64,000 nt of DNA, from positions 62,001 through 126,000 of the forward strand of contig CAADUJ010000007.1 in assembly GCA_900752195.1 (NCBI GenBank), given 5' to 3'. Below are positions 43,368 to 51,953 of this stretch, piece by piece; position 1 is the stretch's first letter, and each line of letters begins with the position of its first letter. The DNA is from an uncultured Negativicutes bacterium (GTDB lineage Bacteria; Bacillota; Negativicutes; Veillonellales; Megasphaeraceae). The notes below the pieces were generated by a model. The model was not told the DNA's origin. It saw only the letters and a list, made by a program, of their open reading frames with translations, and did no database searches. A program made the position numbers and the translations under genes.

Positions 43368-44396
43368 ATGGATTTAAAAGAAGTACGCGATAACGCACGG
43401 AAAAAGATGAAGGGCTGTCATGTCTGTCCTGACTGTAATGGGAAGGCGTGTATCGGCATGATCCCTGGTTTTGGCGGCCTTAGGACAGCTCGGTCCTTTA
43501 TGCGCAATCAAAAAGCGTTGCAAGAGTATGGCCTTATCATGCGCAGTATGGCCGGCGTTGAAGAGCCTGATTTGACGTGCCAGATATTGGGAAAAACACT
43601 GTCCATGCCGATCCTCATTGCTCCTGTCGGCGGCATCGTGTTGAATGCCATGGTCGATGGCGAACCGGCAGCAGTCGAACAGGAATATGATGAAGCTGTT
43701 ACACAGGCAGCTATGGAAGCGGGGACATTGTGTTTTACTGGTGATAGTGGGGCACCGTACATGTACTCTTCAGGAATTCAGTCGTGTCGTAAGCGCCCGG
43801 GCTACGTCATCCCGACGATTAAGCCGCGTAGTAATGACGAAATCATCAAGAAAATCCGTCAGGCTGAAGAGGCAAAGGCGATTGCTGTCGCGTCAGATAT
43901 CGATGCGGCTACGCTCATTAATATGCGCATATTTGGCCAGCCTGTAGGGCCGAAGACGGCGGCAGACATTAGAGAAATTGCAGCGTCTACGGAGCTACCT
44001 TTTATCGTCAAAGGTATCATGTCGGCGGAAGAAGCCGTGGCATGTGCCGATGCAGGTGCGAAAGGTATCGTCGTCAGCAATCATGGTGGCCGCGTCCTCG
44101 ATGGCATGGCCGGTACGGCTGATGTGCTTCCGGACATTGCAGCGGCTGTAAAAGGGAGGATTACTATTTTTGTCGACGGTGGTGTCCGCCACGGCGAAGA
44201 CGTATTGAAATTCCTGGCCCTCGGTGCTGATGCAGCCCTTCTGGGGCGGCCGGCAGCAGTAGCAGCCATTGGTGGCGGTGCGGAAGGTGTCAAAATCCTT
44301 CTCGATACGCTGAAGCGGGAACTGAGCGACGCTATGATGATTACCGGCACAGCTACTGTAAGGTCTGTTACGGCGAATATATTGAAAAAGTTATAA
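43368..44396 (+). CDS. FMN-dependent alpha-hydroxyacid dehydrogenase/oxidase
   Basis: A 342-residue TIM-barrel FMN protein of the lactate oxidase/glycolate oxidase family. The catalytic His and Arg are in VSNHGGRVLDG, the FMN phosphate site is near FVDGGVRHGEDVLK and LGRPA, and IVKGIMSAEEA carries the barrel lysine. It is of the short clostridial type with an N-terminal cluster of four cysteines (CHVCPDCNGKAC, residues 18-29) that may bind metal. Lactate is a plausible substrate in this lactate-using lineage, but substrate and electron acceptor are not shown. The start at 43368 is behind AAGGAGG. Confidence 0.85.
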   Translation: MDLKEVRDNARKKMKGCHVCPDCNGKACIGMIPGFGGLRTARSFMRNQKALQEYGLIMRSMAGVEEPDLTCQILGKTLSMPILIAPVGGIVLNAMVDGEPAAVEQEYDEAVTQAAMEAGTLCFTGDSGAPYMYSSGIQSCRKRPGYVIPTIKPRSNDEIIKKIRQAEEAKAIAVASDIDAATLINMRIFGQPVGPKTAADIREIAASTELPFIVKGIMSAEEAVACADAGAKGIVVSNHGGRVLDGMAGTADVLPDIAAAVKGRITIFVDGGVRHGEDVLKFLALGADAALLGRPAAVAAIGGGAEGVKILLDTLKRELSDAMMITGTATVRSVTANILKKL

Positions 44397-44410
44397 AGGG
44401 ATAAAAAAGA

Positions 44411-44445
44411 GCTCTTCTTGCAACGGTGCAGGAAGAGCCTTTTTA
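44411..44445. terminator. Bidirectional terminator between hydroxyacid enzyme and DUF535 gene
   Basis: GCTCTTC...GAAGAGC stem with inner TGCA/TGCA pairing, T-run on the plus side and A-run (T on minus) on the other, between two convergent genes. Confidence 0.85.
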
Positions 44446-44453
44446 CGAGTTCC

Positions 44454-45455
44454 TTATTCTTTTGGTGCTTCTATGGGATCGTAGCCTTCTGGTTTTTCGA
44501 CAATGGACGCTTCGTCGATGGCGGATGGTATGGGACGAAAACCGGGGCGGAACAGTTCTTGGATATGGCGTATATAGATGGGGATAATCTGATCCATGAG
44601 GAGGTACCGTTTGCGGAAAAGATTGCGCTTCTGCGATTTGATTTCGTCGTATTTGCGCCGCTTCTCTTCAATGGGAAGACGCATGTACCATCGTTCGTCG
44701 TCTACAGCAATGGCGCCTTCGTCCTTCCAGAAGGCGTTGAAGTTGGTCAACTTGTGTCGATTTCCGCGCAAGAGATGACTGTTGGAGTAGAATCCTTCAT
44801 CGGTAATGACGTAGAGGTCATAGATGCCAAGGGTCTGGACGAGAATCCGCATGAGGTAGAGGATAAAGTTCTTAGGACGGTATCCAAAGAGTTTTTTGGT
44901 CAGAGCTCGCGTTGAATCGAGGCCGTGTTTGGAGCCCTGCAACGTACCGACATATATAGAAGGGACGCCCTTTTTGTTGTAGTCAAAACGGAAGTTGAAG
45001 TGATAAATCATGGCGTCTTCATAATATAAGTAGAGAGACAAAAATCCTTCTTTCCGTTGTCCCGTATCGAAACGGAGACGAGCTTCCAATGGAAGGTCTG
45101 GCTGGTCTGATTTCCATAGTGGCATAGCTTCGCTCCAGTAGAGACGGTGAATGACGTCATCTGAAAAGAGGGTGCGCAAAATTTCGAAATGGTGTTTTAC
45201 AGCATCTAACCGCTGACGCATGTTGGAGTTTTTGAATAAGAATACACGCGTCAAGACTTCCTGAAAATCCGGGTCCTGTATCTCCAGGAATCCCTTCATG
45301 GGATCGTAGGCATCGAAAAAGCGATACAGTTCTTCAAATTTATCACGGTTACAAATGGCGCGGGTAAAAAAAACGACGGCCCGTTTTTTTTCACGGAAGT
45401 TTCGGCAATTATAGATGTTTCGAGATAAATGCCAGAAATGTGAGATGCTATGCAT
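44454..45455 (-). CDS. VirK/YbjX (DUF535) family protein
   Basis: A 333-residue protein of the DUF535 family (VirK of Shigella, YbjX of E. coli), linked in enterobacteria to virulence and envelope stress resistance. The family core is visible as IYVGTLQGSK followed by RALTKKLFGYRPKNFILYLMR and a LGI segment. No signal peptide is evident. The start at 45455 has AAGGAGG on the minus strand; the in-frame ATG further out lacks one. Genes of this family occur in several Negativicutes with an outer membrane, so an envelope role is plausible. Confidence 0.85.
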   Translation of the reverse strand: MHSISHFWHLSRNIYNCRNFREKKRAVVFFTRAICNRDKFEELYRFFDAYDPMKGFLEIQDPDFQEVLTRVFLFKNSNMRQRLDAVKHHFEILRTLFSDDVIHRLYWSEAMPLWKSDQPDLPLEARLRFDTGQRKEGFLSLYLYYEDAMIYHFNFRFDYNKKGVPSIYVGTLQGSKHGLDSTRALTKKLFGYRPKNFILYLMRILVQTLGIYDLYVITDEGFYSNSHLLRGNRHKLTNFNAFWKDEGAIAVDDERWYMRLPIEEKRRKYDEIKSQKRNLFRKRYLLMDQIIPIYIRHIQELFRPGFRPIPSAIDEASIVEKPEGYDPIEAPKE

Positions 45456-45615
45456 AATGTCCTCCTTGCAGTAGAATAGGTATTTCATAAAATCATTAAA
45501 AATATATTATACAATAAAATGAGTATATAAGGAAGGGCTGCTGACTTGCTGACGCGCAGTTGTGATTAAGATACGGGCAGGCAGCAGTGCCGAGGAACCC
45601 GTTTAGCAAAAAAAC

Positions 45616-45664
45616 TTGCGTAAAGTCAAAAAGTCTAATATAATATAGACGTACATAAGTCAAA
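45616..45664 (+). promoter_or_regulatory. ctsR promoter with CtsR-like heptads
   Basis: TTGCGT (45616-45621), 17-base spacer, TATAAT (45639-45644). The spacer holds AGTCAAA (45624-45630) and AGTCTAA (45632-45638), and a further AGTCAAA lies at 45658-45664. The known CtsR operator is a direct repeat of RGTCAAA with 3-base spacing; these are imperfectly spaced, so autoregulation is likely but the exact site is uncertain. Confidence 0.65.
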
Positions 45665-45719
45665 AGGTATATCTTATGTGGCTATTTCTAGTTTATATAT
45701 TACAGAAACGGGTGATACC

Positions 45720-46172
45720 ATGAGCGTATTAGCTGATAAAATTGAACAATTCATATTGCATAAGTTATTGGAAGACGAAGAGGAAAATATCGTTCTTCGT
45801 CGCAATGAGCTGGCTGACGAATTGGAATGTGCGCCTTCTCAGATTAGTTACGTTTTGAGCACGCGTTTTTCCAATGATAAGGGGTATCTCGTAGAATCGA
45901 GGCGTGGATCAGGCGGATTTGTCCGCATCATCAGACTGGCACCGAAAAAGGTCGATCGGACGCCAGCACCTATTGAGGAACGGCTCCCAGCGATCAATGT
46001 GACTATGGAAGATTTAGATGTCCTGTTATATCGTCTCATTAAGAATCAGACCTTGACAAATAGGGAAGCTATTTTGCTCCATCATACGTTTGAAGCAATT
46101 TATGAAACTGTCGATGAACCGAATCGTCTCGATTTGATTACAAAGATCTTGAGCCGCATCAAGGTCGGGTAA
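45720..46172 (+). CDS. ctsR: Class III stress repressor CtsR
   Basis: A 150-residue winged-helix heat-shock repressor of clp genes. The DNA-binding wing is seen as SRRGSGGFVRI with the conserved GGF, and the helix-turn-helix includes ADELECAPSQISYVL. The start at 45720 has a modest ribosome site (GGGTGAT). It is first in the operon with mcsA, mcsB and clpC. McsB phosphorylates arginines in the wing to inactivate CtsR. Confidence 0.95.
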   Translation: MSVLADKIEQFILHKLLEDEEENIVLRRNELADELECAPSQISYVLSTRFSNDKGYLVESRRGSGGFVRIIRLAPKKVDRTPAPIEERLPAINVTMEDLDVLLYRLIKNQTLTNREAILLHHTFEAIYETVDEPNRLDLITKILSRIKVG

Positions 46173-46192
46173 GAAAAAAGGAGGTGCAGCCC

Positions 46193-46720
46193 ATGATTTG
46201 TGATGTTTGCAAGAAAAAAGAAGCTATTATCCACATTACGAAAATTGATCATGGCCATCGTACGGAGCTCCACCTCTGCGCTGATTGTGCAAGAGAACAA
46301 GGTCCGTTATCGCCTTATGTTGATTGGGGGAATATCATCAATAATGATTTCTTCCGCAAAATGGCGTATCCCGATTATAAAGGCCAGGAAGAAAATGAAC
46401 CACATTGTGGCAGCTGTGGCATGACATACAGTGAATTCAATCGTTCTGGTACATTTGGCTGTCCCGATTGTTATGAAGCGTTTGGCGACGAAATGGAACC
46501 TCTTGTCCGCCGTATCCACGGTCACATCAAGCATATTGGCAAGGTGCCCAATAGGGGCACCGGCGTATTCCGAACGGCCCGGCAGATTAAACGGCTTCGC
46601 CAGCAATTACAGAAACTGGTTCAAGAAGAAAAATATGAAGATGCCGCGAAACTTCGCGATGAAATAAAGGCGCTAGAAAGACAGCTGCCCTCTACTGATG
46701 CGGGGAAGGAGGCGCGATGA
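46193..46720 (+). CDS. mcsA: McsA, activator of protein arginine kinase
   Basis: A 175-residue zinc protein with four CxxC pairs (CDVCKKK, CADCARE, CGSCGMT, CPDCYEA) and a C-terminal UVR helical motif (LQKLVQEEKYEDAAKLRDEIKALE). It activates McsB. The start at 46193 is behind AAGGAGGTG. It overlaps mcsB by four bases (ATGA). Confidence 0.95.
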   Translation: MICDVCKKKEAIIHITKIDHGHRTELHLCADCAREQGPLSPYVDWGNIINNDFFRKMAYPDYKGQEENEPHCGSCGMTYSEFNRSGTFGCPDCYEAFGDEMEPLVRRIHGHIKHIGKVPNRGTGVFRTARQIKRLRQQLQKLVQEEKYEDAAKLRDEIKALERQLPSTDAGKEAR

Positions 46721-47781
46721 TGTTTGATAAAATCCTTTCTTCACCAATTTTTCCCTGGCAGGATGGAAGCGGCGATTTAGAAGATATTATCTTGGAAAGC
46801 CGCGTCCGTTTGTGCCGAAATTTAAAGAAGTATGTCTTTCCCAATAAGGCCAGCGAGCCTGAACTCGTCGGAATCTATAACGAGGGGAAACAGTACATGC
46901 CTGTTTTAAACACCTTAGGCCATGGCCTCTACGAGTTTATTGATATACATGAACTGACGCCGTTGCAGCGGGAGGTCCTCGTCGAACGCCATCTTACGAC
47001 GGCAGCGCATATTGCAGATCCGGAACACCGGGCTATCATGCTCCGCGACGATGGAGCCGTATCAATCCTCGTCAATGAAGACGATCATTTCTGCATTCAG
47101 ACAATGGCATCGGGACTGGCACTGCAGCGTGTTTGGAACGAAGCCAATCAGATAGATGATTCTCTGGAAAGCAAGATGAACTTCGCTTTCCGTGATGATT
47201 ATGGCTATTTGACAGCCAGCCCTTCTTTGATGGGAACTGGTCTCGTCGCAAGCGTCGTGCTTCATCTGCCGGCCCTTGTAGCCATGAAACGACTCAATCG
47301 CATCGTCCAGGGGATTACAAAACTGGGGTATGCAATCGGCGGCGTATTCTTTGAACAGAATGAGTCGTTTGGTAACCTCTTTCAAATCAGTAACCAAGTT
47401 ACTTTGGGCGTGACAGAAGACGACATCATTAGCCAACTGGAAAAGATTGTGTATCAGATCGTACAGGAAGAACGGAATTGCCGCCATTCTATCTGGTCTG
47501 AAAACAGGGATGCCGTGAAAGACAAGGTCTTGCGTCATTACGGTGTCCTCACCAATGCCTGGATGCTGGAACATCGGGAATATGTCAACATTTTAAGTGA
47601 TCTGCGCCTGGCAATCGATCTCGGCGTCGTCCATGAACGGCCTCAAGTATACCAGGCACTCCTTACGGCAGGGGAAGCAGGTAATTTGCAACTCTCCATG
47701 GGTCATGCGCTGTCAGAGCATGACATGAACCTGCGCCGCGCTTCTGTGGCACGGCACATGCTTCAAGAATATAGTATATAA
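46717..47781 (+). CDS. mcsB: Protein arginine kinase McsB
   Basis: A 354-residue member of the guanido-kinase fold that phosphorylates arginines and thereby marks proteins for ClpCP. Marks are ESRVRLCRNLKKYVFP, the substrate region VNEDDHFCIQTMASG (family NEEDH) and the end LRRASVARHMLQEY containing an RxxxxR pArg-binding type tail. It is full length and overlaps mcsA. Confidence 0.95.
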   Translation: MMFDKILSSPIFPWQDGSGDLEDIILESRVRLCRNLKKYVFPNKASEPELVGIYNEGKQYMPVLNTLGHGLYEFIDIHELTPLQREVLVERHLTTAAHIADPEHRAIMLRDDGAVSILVNEDDHFCIQTMASGLALQRVWNEANQIDDSLESKMNFAFRDDYGYLTASPSLMGTGLVASVVLHLPALVAMKRLNRIVQGITKLGYAIGGVFFEQNESFGNLFQISNQVTLGVTEDDIISQLEKIVYQIVQEERNCRHSIWSENRDAVKDKVLRHYGVLTNAWMLEHREYVNILSDLRLAIDLGVVHERPQVYQALLTAGEAGNLQLSMGHALSEHDMNLRRASVARHMLQEYSI

Positions 47782-47832
47782 AAGATATGGAAATAATTTT
47801 GCAGGATTATTTTGGTAAAGGAAGTGAGTATC

Positions 47833-50265
47833 ATGGATTCCAATAGATTTACGAACAATGCACAAAAGGTGCTTCGCTACGCTCAACAGTCGGCAGACCG
47901 CTTAGGCCACGATTACGTGGGGACAGAACATCTTTTGTTGGCACTGGTTCTCAATAAAGAAGGCGTAGCTGGTCAGGTCCTGGGCCAGCTGGGGTTGACG
48001 CCGAACAATATCATCCGGGCCATCGAAACCCATGTCCAGACGGGCAATCATCCCGTTTCTGAACCGGGCTTGACGCCGCGGACAAAGCGGGCTATCGAAA
48101 TCGCCATTAACGAAGCCAATCAACGTGGTCAGGGATATGTCGGAACGGAACATATTCTAGCAGGGATTTTGTTGGAAGGTACGGGCATGGCCTGCCAGAT
48201 CCTTGAATCTATGGATGTCGATATTCGTCAGGTCTTGCAGAACCTGGCAGACCTTGCCGGTGTAGACGTTCAGGATATGACGGATCAGGGACAGGGCGAA
48301 GGCGCTATCAATTTAAGCGAATTCGGCCGGGATCTCAATGAATTGGCCCAGCAAGGTAAAATCGACCCTGTCATCGGCAGGGAAAGAGAAATCAACAGGG
48401 TCATCCAGATCCTGAGTCGCCGGACGAAGAACAATCCTGTCCTTATCGGTGCCCCTGGCGTTGGCAAGACGGCCATTGCCGAAGGGCTGGCTCAACGTAT
48501 TGTTAGCGGCATGGTGCCGGAAATCCTGGCGGGAAAACGCATTTTCTCTCTGGAAATGACGAGTCTTGTGGCTGGTACGAAGTACCGTGGCGAATTTGAA
48601 GGGCGCATAAAAAAGATTATCGATGCCATTCGGCGCGATCCAGACCTTATCGTCTTTATTGACGAACTTCATCAGCTCATCGGTGCTGGTGCGTCAGAAG
48701 GCTCCATGGATGCAGCCAACATCTTGAAACCTGCTTTGGCCCGCGGTGAATTGCAGTGCATTGGTGCTACGACTGTCGATGAATATAAGAAGTATGTCGA
48801 AAAGGATGCAGCTCTGGCCAGACGATTCCAGCCTGTCAAGGTCGGCGAATCGACGGAAGAAGATGCCATTGAAATCCTCTTTGGTCTGCGGGACCGCTAT
48901 GAAGCTTTCCATAAGGCCAGCATTACCGACGAAGCCGTACGCAGTGCTGTTACTTTATCGAACCGGTATATCAGTGACCGCTATTTACCTGATAAGGCGA
49001 TTGACGTCATGGATGAAGCGGCAGCAAAGGTACGTATGAAGGTCTATTCGCCCAGTGACGAAGTGAAGTCGCTGGAACAGAAAATCGCCCATATCGATAA
49101 GGAAAAAGAAGCGGCTCTCCATAGCGAAGACTTCGAACGGTGTGCATCTTTGCGCGATACGGGACGGGCTTTGCGAGAAAAATTAGGAGATATGAAAAAG
49201 GCCCGCAAGAAAGAAGATGACGCCCGCCTCGTCGTGACAGAAGAGGATGTTGCCGATGTCGTATCGCAGTGGACAGGTATTCCAGTCACACAATTGACAG
49301 AAACGGAATCGCACCGCCTCCTTCACCTAGAAGAAGCGCTGCATGAACGCGTCATCAGCCAGGATGAAGCCGTAACGGCTGTGGCCAAGGCTGTCCGTCG
49401 TGCCCGGGCCGGATTCAAGGATAAGAACCGTCCTATTGGTTCGTTCCTATTCCTCGGTCCCAGTGGTGTCGGCAAAACAGAATTGGCTCGCGCTCTGGCG
49501 CAGCAGCTCTTCGGTAGTGACGATGCGATGATTCGTATTGATATGAGCGAATACATGGAAAAATATGCGATTTCTCGTCTCGTTGGAGCGCCTCCCGGCT
49601 ATGTAGGCTATGATGAAGGCGGTCAGCTGACGGATGCAGTGCGTCAGAAGCCGTACAGTGTCATCTTATTTGATGAAGTGGAAAAGGCAGCCGGTGATTT
49701 CTTCAATCTTTTGTTGCAGGTCCTGGATGATGGCAGGCTGACGGATTCCCAGGGCAGGACTGTCGATTTCCGCAATACTGTCATCATCATGACGAGTAAC
49801 CTTGGGGCAAACCATTTGAAACCGGATACGCCTGTCATGGGATTTTCTGCCAGTGCTGATGGAGAAAAGAATCAGGAAGCCGCTTTTAAAGGGGCACAAA
49901 AAGAAATTATGGGTGATGTACGCCGGTTCTTCCGTCCAGAATTTTTGAACCGTGTCGATGAAATGATCGTCTTTAAGCCGCTTAAACAGGAAGATCTACG
50001 GCAAATCGTTTCACTCATGCTGGAAGATTTGAATGAACGGCTGAAGGACAAGGGTATCAATATGGATTGGACCGAACGAGCTGACGATGTCCTCGTCAAG
50101 GAAGGTACTGATTTTGCCTACGGCGCTCGCCCGTTGAAACGGGCAATCCAAAAGCTTGTAGAAGATCCCATTTCGGAAATGCTCTTGAATGGGGGATTGA
50201 AAGAAGGCCATAGTCTCCATGTCGATAGTGACGACAAGAAGAAGCTCGTCTTTACGACGGAATAG
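47833..50265 (+). CDS. clpC: ATP-dependent Clp protease ATPase subunit ClpC
   Basis: An 810-residue Hsp100 unfoldase. It has a double Clp N-domain (1-150), AAA1 with Walker A GAPGVGKTAI, a middle coiled coil with UVR motif (KEKEAALHSEDFERCASLRD) that docks McsB/MecA, and AAA2 with GPSGVGKTEL. The start at 47833 is behind AAAGGAAGTGAG. It is controlled by CtsR and ends 8 bases before radA. Confidence 0.96.
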   Translation: MDSNRFTNNAQKVLRYAQQSADRLGHDYVGTEHLLLALVLNKEGVAGQVLGQLGLTPNNIIRAIETHVQTGNHPVSEPGLTPRTKRAIEIAINEANQRGQGYVGTEHILAGILLEGTGMACQILESMDVDIRQVLQNLADLAGVDVQDMTDQGQGEGAINLSEFGRDLNELAQQGKIDPVIGREREINRVIQILSRRTKNNPVLIGAPGVGKTAIAEGLAQRIVSGMVPEILAGKRIFSLEMTSLVAGTKYRGEFEGRIKKIIDAIRRDPDLIVFIDELHQLIGAGASEGSMDAANILKPALARGELQCIGATTVDEYKKYVEKDAALARRFQPVKVGESTEEDAIEILFGLRDRYEAFHKASITDEAVRSAVTLSNRYISDRYLPDKAIDVMDEAAAKVRMKVYSPSDEVKSLEQKIAHIDKEKEAALHSEDFERCASLRDTGRALREKLGDMKKARKKEDDARLVVTEEDVADVVSQWTGIPVTQLTETESHRLLHLEEALHERVISQDEAVTAVAKAVRRARAGFKDKNRPIGSFLFLGPSGVGKTELARALAQQLFGSDDAMIRIDMSEYMEKYAISRLVGAPPGYVGYDEGGQLTDAVRQKPYSVILFDEVEKAAGDFFNLLLQVLDDGRLTDSQGRTVDFRNTVIIMTSNLGANHLKPDTPVMGFSASADGEKNQEAAFKGAQKEIMGDVRRFFRPEFLNRVDEMIVFKPLKQEDLRQIVSLMLEDLNERLKDKGINMDWTERADDVLVKEGTDFAYGARPLKRAIQKLVEDPISEMLLNGGLKEGHSLHVDSDDKKKLVFTTE

Positions 50266-50273
50266 GAGGCTAT

Positions 50274-51662
50274 ATGGCAAAAGTTAAGACGCGATATGTG
50301 TGCTCCAATTGTGGCAGCGTGTCAAGCCGTTGGTTGGGACGCTGCCCCCAATGTGGAGAATGGAATACAATGGTAGAAGAGACGATTGCACCAGAACCAC
50401 CAAAGGCTGTAGCTGCTCTTCAGCGAACGGGAGCTGCCGTTAAACCGGCAGCTCTTTCGTCCATTACCATGGATAAAATGAATCGCCTCGTCACGGGCAT
50501 AGGAGAACTGGATCGTGTCCTCGGCGGCGGCATCGTCCCAGGAGCGCTCATTTTGCTCAGTGGTGATCCAGGTATCGGCAAATCGACGCTGGTCTTGCAG
50601 ATTGCCGATTCGGTATGCCGTCAGAAGGGGACTGTATTGTACGGTACAGGTGAAGAATCGCCTGGGCAGATTAAGATACGGGCTGACCGGCTGGGTATAG
50701 AAGATGAAGCTCTTCTGGTACAGGCTGATACGTCGCTAGATGCCATCGTGCAGGAAGCGGGGCGTCTGGAACCGCAGCTGCTTATCGTCGATTCTATTCA
50801 GACGATGTATAGTCAGTCCATAGAAGGTGCGCCAGGCAGTATGGCCCAGATACGGGAATGTACGAGCCGTCTTATGACGTATGCCAAGACGAGTAACATT
50901 CCTGTCATCGTCATCGGTCATGTCACAAAAGATGGGGCCATTGCCGGCCCGCGCATGATGGAACATATGGTAGATGTGGTCCTGTATTTTGAAGGCGACA
51001 GGCAGTATCAGTTCCGTATATTGCGGAGCATCAAGAACCGCTTTGGTTCGACCAATGATTCCGGCCTCTTTACGATGACCGAAGGCGGTCTGTCTGAGCT
51101 GGAGAATCCGTCCCAACTATTGCTGGCAGAACGGGCAGCCAATCAGGCTGGTTCGTCTATTGCTGCCGTTATGGATGGACAACGGCCCTTGTTAGGAGAA
51201 ATCCAGGCTCTTACGACGCATTCTGTCTTTGCTGTACCGCGGCGGACGGCATCGGGTATGGATTACAATCGTCTCATCATCTTATTAGCAGTGCTGGAAA
51301 AACGGGTCGGTTTTGCCGTCAGCAGCCAGGACGTGTATATTAACGTCGTCGGCGGCCTGCGGATCACAGAAACATCGGCAGACCTTCCCATTGCCCTTTC
51401 CATTGTGTCAAGCTTACAGGATATTTCTATGGACCCACGTACTGTCGTCATGGGCGAAGTTGGATTGACCGGTGATATACGCCGCGTACCCCAGGCCCGG
51501 CGACGCGTATTGGAGGCTGTAAAGCTCGGCTTTACGACGTGCATCATCCCGAAGGGAAATTTGCAAGATATGAAAGATGACGACGTGCCAGGTTGTACGT
51601 TGTATGGTGTTGCAACGCTCAGTGAAGCTATTCAGGCAGCTTTTCAGACACAAGATAGCTGA
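50274..51662 (+). CDS. radA: DNA repair protein RadA
   Basis: A 462-residue RecA-like helicase promoting branch migration. It has an N-terminal zinc finger (CSNCGSVSSRWLGRCPQCG), Walker A GDPGIGKST, the RadA-specific KNRFG motif and a Lon-protease-like C-terminal domain. The ATG follows AGGAGG. It is last of the heat-shock operon here, being followed by a terminator-like structure instead of disA. Confidence 0.96.
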   Translation: MAKVKTRYVCSNCGSVSSRWLGRCPQCGEWNTMVEETIAPEPPKAVAALQRTGAAVKPAALSSITMDKMNRLVTGIGELDRVLGGGIVPGALILLSGDPGIGKSTLVLQIADSVCRQKGTVLYGTGEESPGQIKIRADRLGIEDEALLVQADTSLDAIVQEAGRLEPQLLIVDSIQTMYSQSIEGAPGSMAQIRECTSRLMTYAKTSNIPVIVIGHVTKDGAIAGPRMMEHMVDVVLYFEGDRQYQFRILRSIKNRFGSTNDSGLFTMTEGGLSELENPSQLLLAERAANQAGSSIAAVMDGQRPLLGEIQALTTHSVFAVPRRTASGMDYNRLIILLAVLEKRVGFAVSSQDVYINVVGGLRITETSADLPIALSIVSSLQDISMDPRTVVMGEVGLTGDIRRVPQARRRVLEAVKLGFTTCIIPKGNLQDMKDDDVPGCTLYGVATLSEAIQAAFQTQDS

Positions 51663-51692
51663 TAAGATTTACTTCGCATCGTTTAAACGGGT

Positions 51693-51770
51693 CACAGTCT
51701 TTTCTGGCAATGAATATCCATCCTGTTGTCAGGGGAGTGCAGCTTACCAGAGAGGACTGTGGCTTTTTTA
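51693..51770 (+). terminator. Probable terminator after radA
   Basis: CACAGTC...GACTGTG stem with inner CTGG/CCAG pairing and GCTTTTTTA after it. The loop is long (about 35 bases), so efficiency is uncertain. Confidence 0.6.
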
Positions 51771-51804
51771 TATATCTACATACAATAGAAAGATTTTTTA
51801 CATT

Positions 51805-51833
51805 TTGACCAAAAGGGAGAAAAAATATAAAAT
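51805..51833 (+). promoter_or_regulatory. Candidate promoter of yacL
   Basis: TTGACC (51805-51810), 17-base spacer, TAAAAT (51828-51833), about 120 bases before the yacL start. Confidence 0.6.
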
Positions 51834-51953
51834 ATCCTTTATAATGTTTCGTTACGGGCTATTTTTAGGTGGTATGTTCGCAAGAAATATGATAAGATTA
51901 GTAACTAGAAATGGATACGCATGCACGTATCATCGGAATAGGAGGTGAACGAA

